From contig JAWOGN010000355.1 in NCBI GenBank assembly GCA_046496815.1, positions 1-12,459 of the forward strand: a stretch of 12,459 nt of DNA. Direction: 5' to 3'. This DNA is from JAWOGN01 sp046496815. Its GTDB lineage: Bacteria; Desulfobacterota; DSM-4660; Desulfatiglandales; Desulfatiglandaceae. Under the pieces are notes generated by a model. The model had not been told where the DNA came from, did not search any database, and worked only from the letters and a program-made list of their open reading frames with translations. Both the position numbers and the translations under genes were made by a program. How positions within the stretch are numbered: position 1 is the stretch's first letter; every line of letters starts with the position of its first letter. Positions 7,262 to 12,459 of the stretch are shown here, piece after piece.

Positions 7262-8302
7262 ATGAAAAAGCAGCCCGACACAATTTTGGTGCGTTGCCCG
7301 AACTGGGTGGGTGATGTTGTCATGGCCACCCCGATGTTCGAATGCTTAAGACGAAATTATCGTCAAACAAAAATTGTCGGTCTCATTCGAAACTATGCGT
7401 TGGGTGTCATCGAAGAAGGTCCTTGGTTTGATCGAATTATCGGCTGCGATGACAAGACGCTGAGCGGCTTCTGGGCTTTGGTGAGGAGCATTCGGAACGT
7501 TGGTGCGGAGATGGCAATTGTGCTGCCGAATTCCTTTCGATCTATTTTGCCGCTGTGGTTCGGCGGCGTTAGAGAGATCTATGGGTACTGCAGAGACCAA
7601 AGGTCGTTTTTGCTAAGCGGCGGACCGGTGCCCCTCAAGGAAAAAGATGGAATTTTGCCTGTTCCCATGGCGGAATACTATCTTGAAATATGTCGATGGC
7701 TTGACCTGGAAATCCCGGAAAGGCGTGAGCCCACCCTTTTTATGTCCGACTCGGTTCAAGAAAAAGGGCGACGGCTCGTTGAAAAATTCGGGATCAAAGC
7801 GGGTGACATGGTAATCGGTCTGAATCCGGGGGCAAAATTTGGCACCTCCAAGTGCTGGCCGCCGGAATACTTTGCCCGGCTGGCCGAGCTCTTTGTAGAG
7901 CGATGGGATTGCAAAATCCTCCTGCTTGTCGGCCCCGGTGAGGAGGAAATTGCCCAGGCCATCACAGATACCAGTCAGGCGGCTATCATCAATACCGGTC
8001 CCGATCGGGTCGATTTATCGCTCTTGAAATATTTGATCCAAAGATGTCAGCTTTTGGTCACAAACGATACGGGACCTCGACATTACGCGGTCGCCCTCGA
8101 TACGCCGGTGGTCGTAATCATGGGGCCCACGGACCCTCGTTACACGGCGGCGAATCTGAAAAAGACACTCGTCCTGCGCAAAGAGCTGGATTGTTCTCCG
8201 TGTCATCTGAAAGTATGTCCGCGTGACCATAAGTGCATGCGAAGTATCACACCGGAAGATGTGTTTCGCGGCAGCGAAAAGATACTGGGGAAGGTTTCAT
8301 AA
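7262..8302 (+). CDS. waaF: ADP-heptose:LPS heptosyltransferase II (WaaF-like)
   Basis: A 346-residue GT9 protein closest in pattern to WaaF, which adds the second heptose to Hep-Kdo-lipid A. ILVRCPNWVGDVVMATP at 8-24 is the WaaF-style N-terminus, with Asp18 as the likely catalytic base. LNPGAKFGTSKCWPPEYFA at 187-205 corresponds to the WaaF donor-site segment with a conserved Lys and Trp-Pro, and TNDTGPRHYAVALDTP at 267-282 is the GT9 signature. Four cysteines (C311, C314, C319, C325) form a C-x2-C-x4-C-x5-C segment. The ATG at 7262 follows a modest GGAA about 8 bases upstream. A gap of 100 bases separates it from the preceding GT9 gene; I saw no terminator in it, so co-transcription is likely. 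The next gene begins 3 bases after its stop. Confidence 0.9.
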   Translation: MKKQPDTILVRCPNWVGDVVMATPMFECLRRNYRQTKIVGLIRNYALGVIEEGPWFDRIIGCDDKTLSGFWALVRSIRNVGAEMAIVLPNSFRSILPLWFGGVREIYGYCRDQRSFLLSGGPVPLKEKDGILPVPMAEYYLEICRWLDLEIPERREPTLFMSDSVQEKGRRLVEKFGIKAGDMVIGLNPGAKFGTSKCWPPEYFARLAELFVERWDCKILLLVGPGEEEIAQAITDTSQAAIINTGPDRVDLSLLKYLIQRCQLLVTNDTGPRHYAVALDTPVVVIMGPTDPRYTAANLKKTLVLRKELDCSPCHLKVCPRDHKCMRSITPEDVFRGSEKILGKVS

Positions 8303-8305
8303 CTG

Positions 8306-9805
8306 ATGCAATTATCTTCTTATCGCAGGGAATGGTATGCGCTGAGTGAAGCAGGGCCGGATGTGGAGAGACTGGGAAGGCTGTCACGCCAGATCGCATA
8401 TTCTTTTTTAGATTACTATTTAAAGGATTGTCGTTATGAAAAGGATTACATCGATCTGCTGTGTGAAATGACGACGTTCTCGGAGGATCCGGAACTCACC
8501 GAACCGGCGGCACAGGCCTTGTTCGGCATCATCATCGAAAACCTGTGCGATGATTTTGAAGAATTGCAGACACTGACCTACAATGAAGTCATGACACAAA
8601 TCGTTTCTTACTGTCGCGGCATTGGCGCAGGTAAAGCGCTCGATCGAACCCTAAAAGATTTCGGTTTGCACGCCCCTGAGGACCTTTTGGGACGAATCAA
8701 CAGCATACGGGCCCAGCGCATTTCGTTGCCTGACCCCAAGTCTGTCAAGAAAGTTTTTTTGCTATCCCGGATCACAGTTGGTGCGGATGTCGCCGTCACC
8801 AGTGTTTTGGCGCAACGTCTGATGGATTTTTTCCCTGAAGCGGAAATTGCGCTGATCGGCGGGAGTAACCTTTCAGAGCTTTACGGGGGAAATTCCAGAG
8901 TTAAGATCTGCGGCGTGTCCTATTCCAAAAGAGGCAGTTTATTTGATCGTTTATCCAGCTGGCACCTGGTCTTGGGGGTTATCCAAAGGGAGATGGCTTC
9001 ATGCCCTCCGGAAGCAGCCATACTCGTGGACTCAGATTCAAGGTTGTCCCAACTGGGCGTTCTGCCTTTGTTTCCGGCGGGGCGTTACTTTTACTTCGAT
9101 AGCCGTTCGGACAGCGCTTTGAACAAGAAGATGTCCATGGCGGAATTAGCGAATTCATGGGTCGATGAGATAAGCGGAGAAAAAGGATTCTCTTATCCCA
9201 GGGCTTGGTTTCCTCAATCCTATGTGGGACCCGCAAACCGAATTTGTGGTGCACTGAGGAGCGCGGGTGCCGAAAAAATAATTGTCACCAATTTCGGCGT
9301 CGGTGGGAATCCTCGAAAGAGAGTCGGGACCGATTTGGAGGAAAGGTTGCTTTTGTCGCTCTTGCAGGAGCCGAACACCGTCATATTTTTGGATAAGGGA
9401 TCCGGCGAAGAAGAATTGGCTGCCGCCGATGGCTTGATTCGTTTTGTGAAGGGGCAAGGACATTCGATAGCCCATGTGTCTTTCGATGCTGCCGAAAATC
9501 CAAGAATTGGATGGGGCATCGTTGGGGTTCACAGCCGAATCGGACAGCTTGCGGCGCTCATGTCAAAGAGCGATGCATACATAGGGTATGACTCTGCGTG
9601 TCAGCATATCGCCGCTGCCCTGGGAACGCCCTGTGTCACTATTTTTGCGGGTTCCAACAACATGCGTTTCATCCGTCGCTGGAGTGCGTATGGTGAAAAA
9701 AGCACCGATATTGTGCATGTGGACACATTGCGAGATCGCTCGTCCATTGACGTGGACGATATTGTGACCCGTATCATGCATGTCAGGCGGCTTCAGAATC
9801 CATAA
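8306..9805 (+). CDS. Divergent GT9-like glycosyltransferase with an unassigned helical N-terminal domain
   Basis: A 499-residue protein about 150 residues longer than ordinary heptosyltransferases. Residues about 146-460 form a GT9-like GT-B core: VFLLSRITVGADVAVTSV at 150-167, where Asp161 occupies the place of the catalytic Asp, and YIGYDSACQHIAAALGTP at 425-442, the GT9 donor-site signature. Residues 1 to about 140 are rich in Leu, Glu, Asp and Tyr, look alpha-helical, and match no domain I know; they might bind the acceptor or a partner protein. The cysteine segment shared by the two preceding GT9 proteins is absent. The start is well supported: GGGGAAGG ends 11 bases before the ATG, and the gene follows the waaF-like gene by 3 bases, so it belongs to the same operon. 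It may add another heptose or a different core sugar, or may be catalytically altered. Confidence 0.85.
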   Translation: MQLSSYRREWYALSEAGPDVERLGRLSRQIAYSFLDYYLKDCRYEKDYIDLLCEMTTFSEDPELTEPAAQALFGIIIENLCDDFEELQTLTYNEVMTQIVSYCRGIGAGKALDRTLKDFGLHAPEDLLGRINSIRAQRISLPDPKSVKKVFLLSRITVGADVAVTSVLAQRLMDFFPEAEIALIGGSNLSELYGGNSRVKICGVSYSKRGSLFDRLSSWHLVLGVIQREMASCPPEAAILVDSDSRLSQLGVLPLFPAGRYFYFDSRSDSALNKKMSMAELANSWVDEISGEKGFSYPRAWFPQSYVGPANRICGALRSAGAEKIIVTNFGVGGNPRKRVGTDLEERLLLSLLQEPNTVIFLDKGSGEEELAAADGLIRFVKGQGHSIAHVSFDAAENPRIGWGIVGVHSRIGQLAALMSKSDAYIGYDSACQHIAAALGTPCVTIFAGSNNMRFIRRWSAYGEKSTDIVHVDTLRDRSSIDVDDIVTRIMHVRRLQNP

Positions 9806-10084
9806 CATCGAAGCAAGGAAGCCCCATTTTGTAACACCTCGAAATAACGTAAGTCCCGCAGCAGTCGGTCGAAAAGAAATCCAATCGGAATCTTATTGCG
9901 TGGGGGATAAAATTGGGTTGATCGCATCCGCATTTCCCGGAAGGGCCGGCATGTTTGACCACGGCAGGATTTTTGGGGTTTCTATCTTGAGGTTACCGTC
10001 TTCCGGAAAGAGGGTTCACAATTTTGGTTCCCGGATATGTGTTAACAGTCCCATGCTTATTATTGCAAATCACTGGGTTTTAGA
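9806..10084. other. Intergenic region between operon end and radical SAM gene
   Basis: This 279-base stretch holds no recognisable gene, repeat or clear terminator. A plus-strand frame of 102 codons (9780-10088) spans it and ends ATGA-overlapped with the next gene, but it has no ribosome site and no recognisable protein features. TTGACC at 9955-9960 resembles a -35 element but no good -10 follows at proper spacing. Confidence 0.5.
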
Positions 10085-11602
10085 ATGAAGGTCCTTTTTA
10101 TTTATCCCAATGCCGGATCGCAGCTCGGATTCAATTATGGGGTTGCGCATATGTCTGCCGTGCTGAAACAAGCGGGCCATGAGGTGGAATTGTGGCAGCT
10201 TTGTGAGGACATATCTCCGCTGCCCTCCCGGGAAGAATTCATAGACCGTTTAAGATCTCTGGCTCCGGACGTGGTGGGATTTTCCGTGGTTACAAACCAG
10301 TGGGTCTACGCCAAAAAACTTGCCGAATGGACCCGCCAAGCGATATCGGCGCCCCTGGTGTGTGGCGGGATTCACGCTTTGGCGGCGCCGGAGGAAATCC
10401 TGAGAACGGGTTTTTTTGATTATGTTCTTGTGGGAGAGGCTGAGGAGGCCTTCTTGGATTTTGTAGAAAAGATGGGAAATGGGACGGACGTTTCTCAAGT
10501 GAGCAATCTGGGCTTCCTGCAAAACGGAAAGGTTCATTTGAATCCCGTGAGGCCTTTGCCGGACTTGAAGAGACTACCGTTTAAAGATTACGATATCTTT
10601 GACTTCCAGGAGATTATCGATGCGAAAAACGGCTGGGTTGGTTTGATGGCCTCCCGGGGATGCCCTTTTTCATGCACCTATTGCTTTAATCATCAAATGG
10701 TATCCCATTACCGGAAGGACTTGAACTGCGGCTTTAAGGCGCTCAACTATATTCGACACTTTGAAGTCAAACAGATTATAGAAGAAATCAAATATCTTCT
10801 TAAGACTTACCGAAATATCAAGATGTTCATTTTCGATGACGATCTTTTTACGTTTTACAAGGATTATGTCATCGAATTTTGTGAGGCGTACAAGAAAACG
10901 TGTTCGATTCCCTTCGTCGTGAATGCTCACGTGGGGTTTTTTGAAAAAGAACGCGCACGCTATCTGGCGAATGCAAATTGTAAGATCGTCAAATTTGGTG
11001 TGGAAAGCGGCAGTGAACGAATTCGCAGACAGATTCTTCAGCGTCATATGGGGAACGAAAAAATCATCCAGGCGATCAGAACGGCCCATGAATTTGGGTT
11101 GCACACCTCTGTCTTCTTAATGATAGGCCTGCCCGATGAGACGCGCGAGGATTTGATGGCCACGATTCGCTTGATGGGAAAAGCGAAACCGGGTCGCTAC
11201 CGGTGGTCCTTCTTTTTCCCATTCCCCGGCACCCAGGCTTATGATTTGAGCACCAAAATGGGACCGCTGGATCAGGAGAGGATGAACCGTCTGATGAATT
11301 TCACCACGGCATCCTGCCTTGATTTCGGTGATGATCAAAATTTGCTTCTGAAAAAGGTGGGACGTGTTTTTCCTTGGTTTGTCAACGCCTATTCCGATCT
11401 CCCGGTTGCAGGATTCTACAGAAAAAAAGTGGAGCAAATCCAATTATTGGATGCCCGGGCATGGGAAACAGAAGCCGATAATCTCCTCGAGGAAGATAAA
11501 GAGATTTCTCGAGATTTTGTGCGGCAAGGGCTCAGCCATTACGCAATAAAGTACAATCCTTTTATGGGGGTGATTTCGGACTACTTCACGAAGGAAAGCT
11601 AA
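10085..11602 (+). CDS. B12-binding-domain radical SAM protein
   Basis: A 505-residue protein with the two-domain layout of cobalamin-dependent-type radical SAM enzymes. Residues 1 to about 135 are a Rossmann-like B12-binding domain: MKVLFIYPN, PDVVGFSVVT at 61-70, VCGGIHALAAPEEIL at 92-106 and YVLVGEAEEAF at 113-123. No DxHxxG lower-ligand motif is visible, as in many members. Residues about 185-385 are the radical SAM barrel. RGCPFSCTYC at 191-200 holds the 4Fe-4S ligands C193, C197 and C200. Later elements are FDDD at 250-253, GVESGS at 305-310 and GLPDET at 348-353. The C-terminal 120 residues are family-specific. The reaction is unknown; relatives perform methylations and ring or chain rearrangements on lipids, sugars and cofactors. 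The ATG at 10085 has no clear Shine-Dalgarno. Position after LPS genes suggests, but does not prove, an envelope substrate. Confidence 0.9.
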   Translation: MKVLFIYPNAGSQLGFNYGVAHMSAVLKQAGHEVELWQLCEDISPLPSREEFIDRLRSLAPDVVGFSVVTNQWVYAKKLAEWTRQAISAPLVCGGIHALAAPEEILRTGFFDYVLVGEAEEAFLDFVEKMGNGTDVSQVSNLGFLQNGKVHLNPVRPLPDLKRLPFKDYDIFDFQEIIDAKNGWVGLMASRGCPFSCTYCFNHQMVSHYRKDLNCGFKALNYIRHFEVKQIIEEIKYLLKTYRNIKMFIFDDDLFTFYKDYVIEFCEAYKKTCSIPFVVNAHVGFFEKERARYLANANCKIVKFGVESGSERIRRQILQRHMGNEKIIQAIRTAHEFGLHTSVFLMIGLPDETREDLMATIRLMGKAKPGRYRWSFFFPFPGTQAYDLSTKMGPLDQERMNRLMNFTTASCLDFGDDQNLLLKKVGRVFPWFVNAYSDLPVAGFYRKKVEQIQLLDARAWETEADNLLEEDKEISRDFVRQGLSHYAIKYNPFMGVISDYFTKES

Positions 11603-11604
11603 GC

Positions 11605-11627
11605 GGCTGTTCGATAACGGCCATTTT
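11605..11627 (+). terminator. Terminator-like hairpin after the radical SAM gene
   Basis: Three bases after the TAA, GGCTGTT and AACGGCC pair as a 7-base stem (one G-T pair) around the tetraloop CGAT, followed by ATTTT. The short T tract makes it a weak intrinsic terminator, but its placement directly behind a gene and before a convergent gene supports the call. Confidence 0.4.
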
Positions 11628-11816
11628 CCCCAATCTCTGCGTCAGACTGAAATGATGCGCCTCGAAATGCTCTCCTGGATTCCCGTGGGCATATTTTCGC
11701 CTTCCTTGATATTGGAAAAGATATCTTATGCTGGGACAGCCTCCCCGTCTTTCCAAAAGCCCCTGGATTATGCAGACCCTCATTCCCTGAAGGGAGGATT
11801 TCCCATCCAGGTTGAT
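11628..11816. other. Convergent intergenic region
   Basis: This stretch lies between the stops of the rightward radical SAM gene and the leftward small gene. I see only short hairpins here (for example GATAT/ATATC around 11710-11730 and TCCCT/AGGGA near 11785-11800), none with a T tract. No gene is supported on either strand. Confidence 0.4.
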
Positions 11817-12080
11817 TCAATAAGCTTCCTTTTTCTTCTTCATGGTGAAGCCTGCATTCGTTAGATTTTTGTTCAGTTTTCGGTGTGCATCAAAGAAATC
11901 CTTCAATTCCCGGTAATTCGTCGCTATCTCTCCACAATTGGGGCATGCAAGGACAGGCGGATCTCCATCCTCTGAAGACGCGAACGCTTTGGAAACACTG
12001 TCCGTGTTGATGGTGAGAATCGACCCACATTTGTCATGTCGGATAACAAACCATTGGCCCTCGTTTTGTTCCTTTTCCAT
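11817..12080 (-). CDS. Small zinc-ribbon-like hypothetical protein
   Basis: An 87-residue acidic-then-basic protein with no family I can name. HDKC at 15-18 (His15, Cys18) and CPNC at 46-49 (Cys46, Cys49) form a plausible HxxC/CxxC zinc-ribbon pair spaced by 27 residues. CPNCGE is a typical zinc knuckle, and WFVIRHDKCGSIL resembles the first strand of rubredoxin-like or zinc-ribbon folds. The C-terminal third (YRELKDFFDAHRKLNKNL) looks helical and ends in a lysine-rich tail. There is no signal peptide or membrane segment, so it is probably cytosolic. The ATG at 12080 is supported by AAGGGGA ending 6 bases upstream. It is transcribed towards the radical SAM gene and is not part of the LPS operon. 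It might bind nucleic acid or a protein partner; this cannot be decided from sequence. Confidence 0.68.
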   Translation of the reverse strand: MEKEQNEGQWFVIRHDKCGSILTINTDSVSKAFASSEDGDPPVLACPNCGEIATNYRELKDFFDAHRKLNKNLTNAGFTMKKKKEAY

Positions 12081-12459
12081 CGCTTGTCCCCTTTCAAAAA
12101 AAGTTAGGTCGCTCCTACGAAATCCTGCGCATGCGGACCCTGATCTTCGATGATGAATGACGCTTGATGCGGATTCGATACATGAGAATGCCGATTAGAC
12201 ACGTCGCCCTCCGGCACCGCCAATGCGTGTTGCCTTGAGGGGAAATCAGTCACTGGATGCGTTGCAAAATGTTCTGGGTATTCTAACCAAAAAAAGCAGG
12301 CTTTTTCAACGAGAATCGGACCTGATTTATGGTTCAGCGCCGCCTCTGGCCTCCGAAACGGCCAGTTTGATCAAAAGTGAGAGTCCAGCATTGCGGAGTC
12401 AGATACGAGGGTTCAGGACAAACCGGCAGTTGGGTGATTCTCGGGAAATGTTACGGATT
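12081..12459. other. Right-edge region without a supported complete gene
   Basis: These 379 bases hold the ribosome site of the small gene (AAGGGGA on the minus strand, 12087-12093), a possible minus-strand promoter (12280-12309), a 7-base inverted repeat (12291-12306) and a plus-strand frame open from ATG 12223 to the edge. The 79 residues of that frame match nothing I recognise and no ribosome site precedes the ATG, so I do not call it a gene. Confidence 0.5.
12280..12309 (-). promoter_or_regulatory. Possible sigma-70 promoter for the small zinc-ribbon gene
   Basis: On the minus strand TTGAAA (12309-12304) is followed after 18 bases by TAGAAT (12285-12280), 10 of 12 consensus positions. 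Transcription would start near 12273, giving a leader of about 190 bases. The spacer contains the palindrome AAAAAGC-AG-GCTTTTT (12291-12306), which could instead be an operator or a chance A/T-rich repeat. Confidence 0.33.

Noticed and set aside
9955..9985. TTGACC plus TTCTAT as a promoter for the radical SAM gene
   Set aside because: Spacing of 19 bases and only 3 of 6 matches in the -10.
11785..11800. TCCCT-GA-AGGGA hairpin as a terminator for the small zinc-ribbon gene
   Set aside because: Loop is too short and no T tract follows on either strand.
1..12459. CRISPR arrays, transposases, phage genes or defence systems
   Set aside because: No regularly spaced repeats, integrase or transposase motifs, or nuclease/effector domains were seen; the kinases are LPS-type with glycosyltransferase neighbours.

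Overview
The window looks like a chromosomal lipopolysaccharide (LPS) core-assembly locus of a Gram-negative bacterium. The gene content (WaaE/KdtX-type GT2, GT4 enzymes, several GT9 heptosyltransferases, InaA/KdkA-type LPS kinases, a cobalamin-binding-domain radical SAM protein) and mid-range GC suggest Desulfobacterota (former Deltaproteobacteria). That placement rests on family content only; no rRNA or marker gene is present. I see no tRNA, rRNA, CRISPR array, IS element, prophage or plasmid gene.

Left half, minus strand (bases 4866 down to 1): a GT4 glycosyltransferase (3766-4866); a 590-residue two-domain protein with a WaaE-like GT2 domain and an InaA/KdkA-like kinase domain (1835-3607); a second GT4 enzyme (564-1706); and, overlapping it by ATGA, the first 189 codons of a third GT4 enzyme that runs off the left edge (1-567). 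A near-consensus sigma-70 promoter (TTGACA-17-TATGAT) lies just upstream of the two-domain gene, so it and the genes after it may form their own transcript.

Divergent region 4867-5260: it carries a perfect-consensus plus-strand sigma-70 promoter (TTGACA-17-TATAAT, 5119-5147) and a strong Shine-Dalgarno sequence before a TTG start codon.

Right half, plus strand: a stand-alone KdkA-like kinase (5261-6091), a GT9 heptosyltransferase (6091-7161), a WaaF-like heptosyltransferase II (7262-8302) and a divergent GT9-like protein with an unassigned alpha-helical N-terminal domain (8306-9805) form a probable operon. After 279 bases comes a B12-binding-domain radical SAM protein (10085-11602), followed by a terminator-like hairpin. 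A convergent small zinc-ribbon-like gene (11817-12080, minus) and a mostly non-coding right edge close the window.

Inferred joint role: the GT9 enzymes add heptoses to Kdo-lipid A, the GT2 and GT4 enzymes extend the core, and the two kinase domains phosphorylate core sugars, all at the cytoplasmic face of the inner membrane. The most unusual items are the glycosyltransferase-kinase fusion, the third GT9-like protein with its extra domain, and the conflicting promoter and start-codon signals in front of the stand-alone kinase.
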